DNA of 64,000 nucleotides from Cristatella mucedo (lineage: Eukaryota; Bryozoa; Phylactolaemata; Cristatellidae). Shown here in pieces: positions 22,993-33,894 of the stretch. Numbering within the stretch: the stretch's first letter is position 1; each line of letters opens with the position of its first letter. The notes beneath the pieces are model-generated. The model saw nothing but the letters and a program-made list of their open reading frames with translations, searched no databases and was not told where the DNA came from. The stretch is from assembly GCA_009760855.2 (NCBI GenBank), contig WPIO01000008.1:5897501-5961500 (forward strand), given 5' to 3'. The position numbers and the translations under genes were made by a program.

Positions 22993-23303
22993 GCTGCGAG
23001 GACGCGTAATTTTGGGGAAATACGCCCGACTCTTTTGCGGACGAAAGTGGAGAGTGTAGGCACTGCCGCCGGTGCGCGGAAAGGAAGTCAGCTGAATGTA
23101 ATGCGATAAAGTCATAAAACGATCACGCTGCATTCTTTGCTTTGAGCAGCAAGCTCGTACGGTATAGTAAACTGTCAGCTTACCAGATCAGACAGTTTTT
23201 GTAATTTCTTTAACATTATTAGCGTTTCCGGAGTTATTATCATTGGACAGTTGATATATATTAACCTTATAGTTTATAACTTATATAAGACGATATTCCG
23301 TTT

Positions 23304-23450
23304 TAGTTTAGCTCAGTGGTTAAGACGCTCGCCCCGACCTAGGTCAAGGTGAAGGTACACTACGGCCGATGTCGTGGGCTCGAGCACAGCGGCATATGGG
23401 AAGCGCCTAAATAGAGATTCAGTTCTCTTAGGGTGTTATGCAAATAAATT
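23304..23450 (+). mobile_element. SINE-1 copy
   Basis: The head TAGCTCAGTGGTTAAGACGC keeps the most tRNA-like A box of all copies. The B-box region is GTCGTGGGCTCGAGCACAGC and the tail is GAAGCGCCTAAATAGAGATT, TTCTCTTAGGGTGTTATGCA. A short extra segment lies between the A and B boxes. Confidence 0.8.
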
Positions 23451-23459
23451 ATAGATATA

Positions 23460-24440
23460 CATTATATATTTAGTGATTCTTAATCATTTTTACTTAGCGT
23501 AACGTCGTGGTAGGATACAGATCTCTCCGGGTGCGGATCACAGAGCTATACGTCAGGAACTTGGACATATCGTAATGGCAGGGCGTTGTTGATTGCTGCC
23601 GCGTTCTACTATCGCCTTCATACATATGCATGCATCGATGCGGCTTCGCCGACTCGCCAGCCGTGCATCGAGGTACTAGTTCTACTTCTGCTGGCTAGAA
23701 TGCGTCTGTAAGTACTATTTCGGTTACGCCGCTGTGCATTAGTAGCAATGCACACGTACGTACTGAATGGACAGGTACGTAATACACCGGTGCGGCCTGA
23801 CTATTTTTTCCTGACGGAATAGATAAAGAATTTTTTAAGGCTCGACTCGCAGGCACAAAATTCGCGAGTCCCTGTGGCCTTGCTGACCTCATTAGCCTTG
23901 CTGACCTCGTTTGGCCTTGTCGACTTTGATGACTTTGCGGTAGTTACGACTGGCGTTTGTTCTTGTGACTATTGTTGTAAGGGGCACACCTGCCCTCAGG
24001 CTGGATAGTGCGACAGTGCGACAAGCTCAGTGCTGCCACCTAGAGAAGCCGCAGTCTGAGCCGTCGAGACGGATGAGGGCTCTGTCGTCCTTAGTTCACA
24101 GCATAGACTCTGCCTTATCTAAGACAGATTAATCTGATCTGCCATGGGCAATCAGTCGATACATACACTTAGTCCCGAGTGCATGTACATGCATCGTTTA
24201 TTACAAGCTTCAGCTCAGCAGTCTTAGCTAGCCTGATTTGCCTGGCAGCATAAGTTGCAATACGCTGTTTAAGGCGTGCTGCATTTTGGCGACGACTAGC
24301 TTACGCCGAGTCAGAAGACAAAACTCGTCCAGAGCATTGGCCAGTGTCTCGCTGAAGGACTGCATCAGCGTGGTAAGGTCGGAGGGGGTAGGAAAGGGGA
24401 GAGGTCGGAGGGGGGAGGAGAGAGCAGGGGCGGGAGAATG
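23460..24440. other. Intergenic stretch, no gene recognised
   Basis: No repeat-family match was noticed until a purine-rich G/A tract at about 24377-24436, just before the LINE copy. Open frames of 65-150 codons on both strands are shadows of composition and of the adjacent LINE. Confidence 0.45.
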
Positions 24441-24444
24441 TAAT

Positions 24445-25174
24445 GATAAGGATACCACGTCCAAGTTGGTCCATGCATTCGTGACATCCCGTCTTGACTT
24501 CTGCAGCTCACTGCTTACTGGCCTACCAGCATGTGCGATCGGGCGATTGCAGCTAGTGCAAAACTCCGCAGCTAGGCTTGTCTGTCGTGAGCGTCGCAGT
24601 TGCCACATCAAACCACTTCTCGCCGACCTGCACTGGCTACCAGTCAAGCAACGGATTGACTTCAAGGTTTTGTCGCTCACTTTTAGGTCACTTCATTCTT
24701 TGGCTCCAGCCTACCTTTCAGATCTACTCCCCCACCAGGGCCAAGCTTTGTACCACCCGCTTTTCGGAATCCAACAGTCTACCAATATCTCGTACAAACC
24801 TCAAGTCTTTTGGAGACCGTGCATTTAGTTCGTATGCTCTCAAAGCCTGGAACTCCCTCCCGACCTGCGTCAGAACATCCCCTGACCTGACCACATTTAA
24901 AAGGAACTTAAAAACACGCCTATTTAGGACAGCATTTAGTAGGTCCCTGGGATTCGTTCTTCTGTTCTTATGTTTGCTGACATTATGCATGCTGCCACTA
25001 ACCACATTTGCATGCTTACCCTGTGCATGTCACCCCTAACCATGTTATTCATTTCGTTTGTTTTTCAAGCATGATTTTACTTACCATTCAATTGCATTTC
25101 ACTTTACAGCAAATGTAAAGCGCCTAGAGAGAGATTGAGTTCTCTGAGGGCGCTTTATCAATTGCATTATTATT
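24445..25174 (+). mobile_element. LINE family A, 5'-truncated copy
   Basis: The copy starts inside the coding region at the DKDxTxKLVHAFVTSRLDFC segment. It continues through the NSAARLV.RERRSCHI region, LADLHWLPVKQRIDFKVLSL and the FGDRAFSSYALKAWNSLP end, then the full 3' UTR and tail with an ATT run. The reading frame changes once near 24750. It closely matches the copy at 36060-37494, so it is fairly young. Confidence 0.9.
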
Positions 25175-25189
25175 ATTTTGTCAATACAG

Positions 25190-25855
25190 ACAGCTGTGGT
25201 TTCGCGATTCGTTGAATATTTTAAATGGCGAAGCCGACTCACAGAGTGAATGAGACTCGCTGAGGGAATGAGGTTCGCTTTTGCTTAGATGCTGCACGAG
25301 ATTCGTTGATAATTGAGTTCTTGGCTGCTCTTGCGATTGCTTGCCTTCGTGCCGCTGCGGCTACCTAAAAGGACTCTTATTTCAGATATACGTGCCAGAT
25401 CCTTAAATAGAGCAGCCGCGAGTTAACAAAGAAACCACCGAACGGGCTGTACTGCGCCAGTACTGCTACAGTACTGCGTACTGGGCCGCACTGCGAAAGG
25501 CAGGCGGCTCGCTGCTGCTCGCTCTATCTCCCGACTATCGACGATCCAGACTAACTCTCGTGACTGTCGAGTGTCATGACTACCGCGGCGTTATCTGCTT
25601 GGCCTTATTCGCTAGAGCGGTGATAACTTTAACTCGGTCGAAGGTCGACCTCGCGCATTGATTCGAGGGCTTGTGACTCAGCATCCCGTGAGCATTGGAC
25701 GAAGGCCCTGCGCTCTCGAGCGGTTGAGAGGCAGACAGTGGCTCTCTGTGGATGACTCGGCAGTCCTGCACACATCCACGCATTGGCGGCATCTGTGGGG
25801 GGGGGGGCATCGCGAAGCGTCCAAACCATTCGCCCCCTCGCGTATACTTATAAAT
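25190..25855. other. Intergenic stretch, no gene recognised
   Basis: A G run lies near 25797-25807. Short open frames around 25580-25960 include the SINE-2 copy and are not coding. Confidence 0.45.
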
Positions 25856-25859
25856 TATC

Positions 25860-25984
25860 TGATTTAGCAGCCTCGCTAGTGTAGCGACAGAAGAGCCTAA
25901 ACGGTTACCGCCGCCGCTTGCCGTGGGCAATAAAGGATCGCCCACCGCAGAATTCGAACCCACCGCCCCTCAATCGTGAAGAGC
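25860..25984 (-). mobile_element. SINE-2 copy
   Basis: On the minus strand the order is head with B box GGTTCGAATTCTGCGG, body GGGCGATCCTTTATTGCCC, then GGCTCTTCTGTCGCTACAC and a CTGCTAAATCAG end. Typical of the family. Confidence 0.8.
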
Positions 25985-26855
25985 GAGCACCTTAGCTTCC
26001 CCCTCTCGCGTATCCCTCCGCTCTTTCATCCGAGCCGAGCTCGCGCGCCCAGAGTAGGCGCACCGCTCCGAAGCTCGAGGCGCACGAGACGCGAGCGGCT
26101 CTCCGAGACTCCGGCTCGACCGACCGCGCGAGAGCCGAGTCGCGAGGCGGCGCCCCCGCCGCCGCTCGCGTGCTCGCGGACGTTCGATGACATTCGCCAG
26201 ACGGCCTTGCCGCGCTCGCGAACGCCCAGAGTCGCCTCACGCGAACGCCACGCAACGCGTCGCTCGCCGACTAGGCCGGCTTATCTAAGCCGGCTTTCGC
26301 TGCGCTGACAGACGAAGAGCGAGCTTCGCAGCAGCAGCGGCAGCAGCGGCGGGCGCACTCGGCGCTCAGCGGGCGGGCGCACTCGGCGCGTAACGCCGAT
26401 GCTTTTCGCGCTGCTCTGCACCAGCGCGCTTAGGGACTCTTCAGCGCCGAGTCCTAAGGCGTGTCGTGAGTGCGGATGCATCGCTAGTTTCGCCGACGCT
26501 GACCTGAAGTGTTCCGCTCAGTTTCTTTTTTAGCGCTGCACTGCGAGCGATACGCGAGGCCGCCGTTTCCACGCGACTGCTGCCGACGCTTTTCGACGCA
26601 CACCGGTTGGCACCCCTGCGGAGGCTGCCTAAAACTGAACGGGTTCGGCGGCGCGAGCGCCTTGCTGCGTCTAAGGGCAATTCCCGACAGCATGCCTCGG
26701 AGCGTCGCGGTGCGGCCACAGATGTGGTCCGCGAGAAAAATAAATTGTTGAGCGCCCCTTAGTCGCGTCGTGTGCGATAAGCGCGTAAAGTTAAGAAAGC
26801 GCAGCTGTCGAGGTAGTAATGCTCAGCAGGAAGACAGATAGTAAGCAGGCTGGGT
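25985..26855. other. CpG-rich island without a recognised gene
   Basis: Very CpG-rich sequence has Arg/Pro/Ser-rich open frames on both strands (for example 25976-26308 and 26441-26719). They have the look of unselected GC-rich DNA. A promoter or first exon for an unseen gene is possible but I could not place one. Confidence 0.4.
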
Positions 26856-26859
26856 GTAT

Positions 26860-26990
26860 CTGGTTTGTCCCAGTGGTTAAGGTGCTCGCCCCTACCAAGG
26901 TCTGGCCGAGGTCGTGGACTCGTGCCCCAAGGTATACGCGAAGCGCCTGAATAGAGATTAACTTCTCTTATGGCGCTATACAAAAACAAA
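26860..26990 (+). mobile_element. SINE-1 copy
   Basis: Head TGTCCCAGTGGTTAAGGTGC, CCAAGGTCTGGCCGAGGTCG, then tail CGAAGCGCCTGAATAGAGAT, TTCTCTTATGGCGCTATACA. Complete or nearly so. Confidence 0.85.
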
Positions 26991-27369
26991 ATTGTCATTA
27001 TTTAATCTTTGTTATCATTCAAGTGGTGAGAAGCGCCCCACTAAAGTTTTCCTTGAATCGCCACGCCTCTGAAACCTCGGCTGGGCGCTCCTCCAGCTTC
27101 TTTTTCAATTGTCCGACATAAATTTAAGAAACGGTCACTGGATCCCTTTTACAAGAGCGCAAGGCGTGCAACCTGCGAATTAGCTCTGCATCGATTTTTT
27201 GTAAGCTTAGGATCGGATAGGAGATTGTCTAGCCGGGTAATAGCGCCGAAAGCTAAATCACTGCCATCACGGGCTGAATGATAACTGGGAGTGGCGGTTC
27301 ATTTTAACATTACAGGAGCACAGCTCGCGGCGAAATGATGCGACTGAGATTGCAAGTGATGCTAATGAT

Positions 27370-27430
27370 TGAACAACATTTGCATTGCCTCTCGGAGAAT
27401 TAAATCTCTGTCTAGGAACTGCATCCAGGA
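27370..27430 (-). mobile_element. Retroposon tail fragment (LINE-A/SINE-1 type)
   Basis: CATTTGCATTGCCTCTCGGA, AATTAAATCTCTGTCTAGGA is the complement of the shared tail with a few changes. No head or coding part is attached. Confidence 0.5.
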
Positions 27431-27434
27431 AAGA

Positions 27435-29640
27435 AAGCAAACCACCCGGCAAGTGATAGAATGCCCGATGCCTACGCGCGCTAGAGCATGAAGAACGACT
27501 ATTCGCAAAGACTGCTGAGCAAATCTTACGAGAAACAGACGGGCACCTGGCTTCCTTTTAAATATCGTCGTCAAATAACGAGATGTCGTGAGGGGCGCTT
27601 ACTCGATCGAGCACGAGGTGGACGTTCCGACGCAGCGCGCGACTGGTGGCTATTCGTCGCCCGTTGCTTCAAGGTAACGGCCCAAAACAAAATCGATCGC
27701 TCGCTCTAACGAGCGACTTTACTCGCATTGAAGCCCGGCGCTCCCGTGGACCCCGGCGGCGGCGGCGGCTGCGGCGGCGGCTGCTGCTGCGGAGTTCTCT
27801 TTTGAGGTAAAGCCAAGCGGCTTGTCGCGCGTGATGCGGACGAACGCCCGCCTGCCCGCGCGTCCCTCGCAATTGTATCTCGCGGCTCAGCTGCTGCGCC
27901 GCCTCGCTCGAGGCGTTCCGCAAGTGCTCCCGCAGCTACCGCCCCAGCGCCGGCCCGCGGCTGTCGCCGCCGGCGAGCGCCGCAAGAAGGGCGGCTGCGT
28001 GCTTCATCCGAGTCGATTACGGCGCGCGCAGCGCAGTGCAGCTCGCCACAGCGAATTTCGATTATTTACGCAGATTATTACAGCGACAGATTACACAGAT
28101 TACGGCGCGAGAAGCTCGCGGCAGCTACGACCGGCTTGCCAGCCGACCAGACGAACGCGTGCTCGTTCGCCCGTCTGCCGCTCGCCCCGCTCGGGTTGCC
28201 CCCCGCCCCGGCCGCGACCGACACGGAGCGAAGCTCGCGAGTCACCGCCAGGTGGCGTGCATCTCGGCGTGTCCTCGCGCGCCAGTCGCTCGCATCGCGA
28301 TGGCGCAGGTCACGCCTAGGTCGAATGCAGAAAATGCATTGTCGCATCCGTCCGGCTGCTGCCTACCTAGCTGTTCAAGACTGACAACGAAGGTGGACGT
28401 GGCAAGCAGGAATCGCATTCAGTCTGTGATTGACCGACAAACCAGTATAGCATAAGAACAGTGCATCCGTCCTCCTGGAAACTTGGAGACCGTCTTGACA
28501 TAGAATAGTTGGTTTCTGTAACGGCGGTGCAGATTTCGCGACACATAGGCTACAAGTATTGTCACAGCTGTTCCTTTAATTAGGGGCATATAGAATAAAC
28601 TGCTTTATCTATCAATGTCTCCATACCCGCATACGACTATGCCTTTGTCACTCAATCTCGACTTTCTTCCATTTTCTTTCCCGTCTTGTCTCGTAGCTTC
28701 CTCTCAGTCTAACCTGGTCTCTAATGGTGTCTGCTGTCTCTCACAGACGATACGACGTTTTCTCTCTTTTACCGTTTCATTACATAACACTGCTGCACCG
28801 CTGAGGAGCCGCCGTCGACAGGCCGACGGGCATCATACACCGACGGCTTGCGCTATTGGCCGCCTGAGGCTCATCCCCGATGCCGATCGGGCAACAAATG
28901 ACTGCCCGCCGTATTATTACAAACGGGGTGTCGAGGCTTCCGCGTCCGGACAGGACTAGGCCGCAACCGCAGCGCTTGTAATGGCGCGCCCCCAGCGCGA
29001 CAAATACGGCGGAAGCCTGAACCTCTGAACCGCGGCTAGCGATTTTGTTTAGCCATTTGAGATGTCGCGGCTAGCGACACCTCCCTCCAATGGCTTGTTA
29101 GTGCAGCCCCAATGAGCGCAGGAATGCCGACATGCCGCACAGGAATTCCGGCAATCTCGGAACACGGCGGCAACGAAGAGCCCCCTTACCTTAAGACAGC
29201 GAGTCCATATCCAAAGCATAGAGAAGTCTCTTCGTAAGCCGCGGAGGTTTGCAGGCTTCGTGAACCAGCCGTGGTGTATAGTACAGTAACTCTCGTAGGC
29301 CGCAAAAAATAGAGCACAACTCAGCAAATTTGCTAAGGCGAAACTCACTGCCTACTTCGTGGCTTCGACTTTTTATGCTGAATAACCTTGGATTATCACA
29401 TAACCGGCTCCAAATCATTGCAATTCAGAAAATTAACGCTAATAAATATCTCTGCAGTCGCAATCCGGCTGATTTATCGCACCGCCATTTCAGTATTCAC
29501 AAAATGGCGGCTCGCTGCAGAGAGAACCTTGTTGACTTGGGTGAGTGAGGCACGTGCACGCGACAATTATCTCGCCGCCTATCGCAGGCGCGGCCAAATC
29601 TCAGCCATCCCAGTGTAAGTAGCGAGCCGCCGGAGACAGG
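27435..29640. other. Intergenic, including a CpG-rich segment
   Basis: A GGC/GCT-rich stretch at 27750-27795 and CpG-rich DNA to about 28330 create long Arg/Ala/Pro frames on both strands. From 28350 to 29640 the composition is ordinary. The far end may contain promoter sequence for the gene starting at 29657. No exon is called. Confidence 0.4.
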
Positions 29641-29656
29641 CACCAGTATCACTGCG

Positions 29657-30625
29657 ATGGCGGCTATGCGAAAGGTCGTGGCGTTCGTCGCTGCGGCAGC
29701 AGCGTTGTTCGGAAGCTTTGCCGCCGCGGCTCCGGACGCAGCGTGCGAGCAGGTACGCTCGGGCTTTCCACTGCTTCCGGCCGCTAAAAGAGCGCGGCCG
29801 GGAGCTTGAGTCGCGCGCACGCGTGCGCTCGCCGTTGCGAACGGGCAGAGTTCGTTCGTCGCACGCAGGTCTTCGAGCGGCATGGACTGTCGCCGAACTT
29901 CAACGAGACGGTCGCCCACGCTATCCATTCGATGACGGCCGCCGACCTGCGCCTGTTCAACCCCAGAGCCACGGCCAACAACAACAAGGTGCCCGTCGTC
30001 AACCCGCGACTCAACGACCCGCGCGAGACCGAGCAGGTTCTGCCGTTCGCTCCCGAGTCTGCGATCGGTGAGAGCCAGGCGAATCCGGGAAAAGTCCGGC
30101 TTCCGCCGACGCGGCAGGCGGAAGTGTGCGACGTGCCCTTCGGCCTGCGGCGGCGCGGACCGCCGCGACAACGGCGCGTCCTTCGCATCTGTCGCTCACG
30201 TCCTGTCGCCGATTATTTTTCAGGTCACGACTTCCATGGCGAGGCAATGAACGCCATCGACACCATTTTGACGGGTTTCGGGAAAGCTGATGACGGACTG
30301 GGGCCGCACTGGTCACCCCTGGAGCGCCTCGTGCACAGGTTCCACATGAAGGACCTGTGGAGCAAAGTGCTAGACTTCCAGGCCAAGGTGATTGCGCCGC
30401 GCGTAGACGGCTGCGGCAGCGCGACGCCGCCGCCGGTCGAGGTGCAGCAGTGCGACGCCACCTGTCGGATCTTTGGCGGTGGGCGACGCGCGTGCGCGGC
30501 AGCCGGGCACGTACCGGGTCAGCCCCCAGCCGCCTTTCGGCGAACGAACGTCCTGTGAGAACGCTGAAGGCTGCGATGCGGCCTGTCGAGAAGCGTCGCG
30601 ACTGTGCGGGTGCACCGCGTTGTAG
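29657..30625 (+). CDS. Secreted cysteine-containing protein, three exons, apparent frameshift
   Basis: Model: exon 1 is 29657-29752, exon 2 is 29869-30067 and exon 3 starts at 30224. Exon 1 encodes a signal peptide (MAAMRKVVAFVAAAAALFGS then FAAAA). Donor CAG|GTACGC and acceptor GCACGCAG|GTC join in phase 0. Donor GATCG|GTGAG and acceptor TTTTTCAG|GTCAC join in phase 1. Exon 2 has an N-glycosylation sequon (NET) and exon 3 a segment GHDFHGEAMNAIDTILTGFG. The exon 3 frame meets a stop at 30556-30558. The next frame (+1) stays open to a TAG at 30623-30625 and looks more natural, with GTYRVSPQPPFGERTSC and a CDAACR motif echoing CDATCR upstream. One surplus base near 30465-30485 would explain this, as a sequencing error or a real mutation. 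The family is not recognised. The exon structure is strong but the function is unknown. Confidence 0.7.
30068..30223 (+). other. Intron with an open, in-frame sequence (156 bp)
   Basis: The second intron of the secreted-protein gene has good splice sites (GTGAG; a T-rich ATTATTTTTCAG). However, its length is a multiple of three and the exon frame runs through it without a stop. An unspliced transcript would therefore add 52 residues, rich in Arg and Pro. Confidence 0.6.
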
Positions 30626-31030
30626 CTGCCCAAATGGCTTCCGCTTGCCCGTGCTCGGCGCGCTGCAATTTCACGACGCGGGGGGGGGGTGCGCAGTGCG
30701 CGGGCGGTAGCGCCGACGAGCTATTTTGCAAGGCAACTCCGAAGCTGAAAATTATCACCAGTTTATTTTATTCGTAAACCACCCGCTAACTATCCATCCC
30801 AGCGGGCAGTGGCGATGGGGCGCGTGCCACCGGATGCGATGCAGCAGCTCGAGTTGAACTCGAGCGAATGTCGCCTCGCCTGCCAAGCGCAGCCGAGAGC
30901 CGCACGAACGCGTGCTAACGCTCCTCCCGAGAATCGCGTCGGCTGCCCGGTGCTGCCCTGCCCCTCTCCGTAATTATTGGCCACTATGTTCCTAAGATGA
31001 CTGCACTATTGCTTTTGCACCAGCCAGCTA
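30626..31030. other. Downstream flank of the secreted-protein gene
   Basis: GC-rich at first, with a G run near 30680-30688, then ordinary. A T-rich stretch with GTTTATTTTATTC lies at about 30760. No canonical AATAAA was found close to the stop. No further gene is recognised. Confidence 0.4.
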
Positions 31031-31039
31031 ATGCCTGTG

Positions 31040-31300
31040 AAAAATCACGAGAAATTTCACGTGGCTTCTGCTCCTTCGCCAGCCTCTCCGGCACGTTGCT
31101 GCTGGCGCCACTCACGAGCGGCTTCAGCTACGCGAATTCGTTGTGCTTCAATTTCTTCGCCAGTCTCTCCGGCCCGCCGTTACTTGCAAGAGCGTCTCAT
31201 TCTTTCGGCTTCTGCAGCGCCCCATTCGGCAGCCTCGTCTGGGGTATCCCCTACCTTTTGTTGATGGCGAGAAGCCCTTTCAGCTTTTGCCGATACTGAA
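31040..31300 (-). pseudogene. Helitron/PIF1-type N-terminal coding scrap (tentative)
   Basis: On the minus strand the translation gives repeated Ala/Glu/Arg-rich units such as DTPDEAAEWGAAEAERMRR and AGETGEEIEAQRIRVAEAAR. Such low-complexity basic-acidic units are common at the N-termini of transposon-encoded helicase proteins (Helitron/PIF1 type) in invertebrate genomes. The frame is broken by a stop after RRSCK. No helicase or Rep motif is present, so the assignment rests on composition and repeat pattern only. Confidence 0.35.
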
Positions 31301-31429
31301 AGCGGCTGGAATGCCACGGCCACTCTTTGTAAACCTTTTAATTTCAAACCCGTTTTAAGTGTTAGTAAAATAGGTAAGTAGTTTTTAAGTTTTAGCATTC
31401 AAATGTTTAATTTTAAGTACGACTGTAAA

Positions 31430-31672
31430 TTCTGCCCTTTCTTTCACCGCCTATTTTTTTACACTCAAATCATTTTGTCGTACCTTCATTGTGTGACTAT
31501 ATATATACATTACGAAAAATTATTTGATGTACATGTGACGCTCGGGACGGACAAACAGACTAACTAGCTAAAAACCTAGCTTATTGATATGAATTAATAA
31601 ATAGGCAACTGCAGCACCCGTAGCTGTGAGAGCCCGAGGTTGGGAACGCCACGGTAGGAACGCAACGCCAGC
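31430..31672. repeat. 240-bp dispersed repeat, copy 1 (partner 33895-34142)
   Basis: Both copies contain TACACTCAAATCATTTTGTC, CCTTCATTGTGTGACTATAT, GTGACGCTCGGGACGGACAA, ACAGACTAACTAGCTAAAAA and GCAACTGCAGCACCCGTAGC in the same order and orientation, with few differences. They lie about 2.5 kb apart. This copy adjoins the Helitron-like coding scrap and could be the terminal region of that element. Confidence 0.85.
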
Positions 31673-31807
31673 CTGCCGCTGCGCCTGCGGACCGCCTCGC
31701 ATCCGGCTGCATTTTCATTCCTTTATTCTCGTCGCCAAATAGAAAAGCGTGTGGATAAGAGGTAGACAGAATTTAAGGCGTCGCTCAAACGTCCCGTTGG
31801 TTCTCTT

Positions 31808-32052
31808 TTTGAATGCAGTCGTCTACAATCTTGCTGCCGACTCTGGCACATCCTGTCATGCTACTTACTTCCTCGATTGCCCTCCAGACTAAGCTATGCT
31901 TCCCACTTTGTCGTTGTTGCAAGAGATGAAGTCCTTCAGTTATCGCATAGGCAACGAAAGTCATGTAGGCTTTGAATGCACAGTAGACCACTCTCCGGAG
32001 TAACGCCCACCAAGTCCTTGTGGCTTAGTGTTTACAGGCGGAGATACATTTC
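31808..32052 (+). mobile_element. LINE family B, 3' end fragment
   Basis: The blocks CTTGCTGCCGACTCTGGCAC, CTTCCTCGATTGCCCTCCAG, TTGTGGCTTAGTG and TTTACAGGCGGAGATACATT match the end of family B at 60960-61310 and the copy at 45025. It lies upstream of the exon at 32247 and may sit in an intron. Confidence 0.75.
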
Positions 32053-32246
32053 ACCGTATTACTCGGGCGATCTCCTCTGTCTTTTCTCCGGATGTCCTAT
32101 CACATGCAATCTCTTTTCTCTATTGTTTCTCGTTTCCTCTCTGCTCAAGCTGCTCTTTCATACACACAGGTGAACGCTGAGCTGCGACATTTCGCTGAGA
32201 GGTGCCGATGGCGAGGGCTCTCTCCGCCATATTTGCTTCTTTGCAG

Positions 32247-32507
32247 ATGGACTTGGCCAGCGTGCAAGAAGACGAGCTGTGTCCGTGTCTGAGCGACACG
32301 CGCAGCAATGGCATTCACGCCGCCGTGTCGTGGATCGCCCAGCATTACAAGAGAGGCACGCCCATAACGCTGCTCAACCGGCCCATCCCGAAGCTCGTCG
32401 ACGCTGAGTCGTGGGACGTGTGGCGAGTTCGACTGCTGCACTACTACAGCGAAGCTGCTCTCAGGGACGCCACGCTATTTTTGCGCTGCGCAACGAAGAG
32501 CATGTGA
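32247..32507 (+). CDS. Probable last coding exon of an unidentified gene
   Basis: A strong 3' splice site (CATATTTGCTTCTTTGCAG) precedes an open frame of 86 codons ending in TGA at 32505-32507. The peptide begins MDLASVQEDELCPC and contains SNGIHAAVSWIAQHYKRG and a SWDVWRVRLLHYYSEAALRD stretch. It has the even composition of a globular, probably conserved, protein end. The acceptor leaves phase 0 and the first codon happens to be ATG, so it could also be a start, but I favour an internal acceptor. Another acceptor-like CAG at 32169 opens a frame that does not join in phase. Upstream exons were not found. The family is not recognised. Confidence 0.5.
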   Translation: MDLASVQEDELCPCLSDTRSNGIHAAVSWIAQHYKRGTPITLLNRPIPKLVDAESWDVWRVRLLHYYSEAALRDATLFLRCATKSM

Positions 32508-32509
32508 CA

Positions 32510-33460
32510 GCGGCAGCCAATATCTGGGGACAGGGGGCGGTGTGCAGATAGCAGCAACTCGGCGGCAGCTCCTGGCGCTCGACTGCTACTGCAATCGAGC
32601 GAAGCCGCTACGAGCACTGGTCGGCGCTCGGCTTCGCACGCACCAGATTAACCCGCCAGCGGTGGGAGATTTCCGTGGCAATAGCACTCTTTCGTGTTGT
32701 CGCTACCTTAGTCAGCTGAATAGAGACGATTCACAGCACGAAACACCAAGTGAAACAGCCCGCTTGCTGCAGCTCGCCGCTGATCACCGCTCCGTTCACC
32801 ACTTCTCGAGCTCCCGTTACTCTGCTTCGAGGATCTTCGAGAATGCGCTGTGCGGTGCAGGCCGTGCTAGAGTTTGAGCCGCTTAGAGTGAGCTTAGAGT
32901 TAAAGTGGCTAGTATTTTCCTGAATATTATCTACGTCAGACCGATTGGATTATCCAAAGGGGGTCAATGGCTGCCTCGCGTGTGCTGAACATTAATAAAT
33001 CCTGCACCAGCCAAGTTCGAAAGCCAAAGCGTAACCAAGCATTGATGCGCTAGGGAGAAAAGAATGAGGGGCATCATAGTCTCGATGGATGGGGTGCCCA
33101 CTTGGCCAGCAAACCTTTTCCTTAACAGCTGAAACGCCCATCTCATAAAAACCGTAGGTCAAAGCGCAGAGCACTGTGCTCTCTTTCATTCCAAAGTGCA
33201 CGCACCCGAGCATTTAATCATTTGGCACAGGACGGCTTCTGCTCCCGGCAGAGGCCCGAAGCCAGCAGCAGGAGTAAAGCACAGCCATTGAGATTGATAA
33301 TCGCAGATGCCGACTAGGAGGCGGCGCCGTCCTGTAGTCACGAGATGAGGCACTGATGTGTACAAGGCTCGAACCGGTTATCTCTCTTACAAACTAAAAA
33401 ACTCGTAGTGAGTGAAGGTTTGCGAAAAGCTATGCCATCAAACCGCATCACACTGACAGA
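32510..33460. other. Flank of the 32.2-kb exon, no gene recognised
   Basis: Probably 3' untranslated and intergenic DNA of the exon upstream. No AATAAA was found near the stop, and no other exon or repeat-family match was seen. Confidence 0.4.
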
Positions 33461-33464
33461 TATA

Positions 33465-33645
33465 TTTGTCACAGCTGCCACTAGCCATATTTGCATGCTG
33501 ACCCTGTGCATGCCCCCTCTAATCAAGTCATGCTTGCTGTCGTTGGGCATGCTACCACTAACCAGTCAACCATGCTTACTTTGCAGCAAATGTAAGGTGC
33601 CTAGAAAGAGATAGAGTCCTCTCATGGCGCTATAACAAGTTTATT
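33465..33645 (+). mobile_element. LINE family A, 3' UTR fragment
   Basis: TATTTGCATGCTGACCCTGT, a duplicated CATGCT block, CTTTGCAGCAAATGTAAGGT, and the tail TAGAAAGAGATAGAGTCCTC ending near TTTATTACTG. Only the non-coding end is present. Confidence 0.8.
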
Positions 33646-33894
33646 ACTGTTATATATTTGGAACCTTAACAAATTTAACATATTCGCTTTCGATATAAGC
33701 CAAATTAAGGGTGACCATCCGTTGGTAAGACTGCAATTATAAATCGTTGCTTATGCTTAATTTTCTGTACTTAGCTTCCTGAGGCCGCGCCTCCTAGCTA
33801 TGCATAAGGCAATACGTAGCTCAGCAATAATTAGAATACGCTGTAACCATTACCCCAGGCTTTCAATGAAAGCTACAGCAACATATGCAAATTT

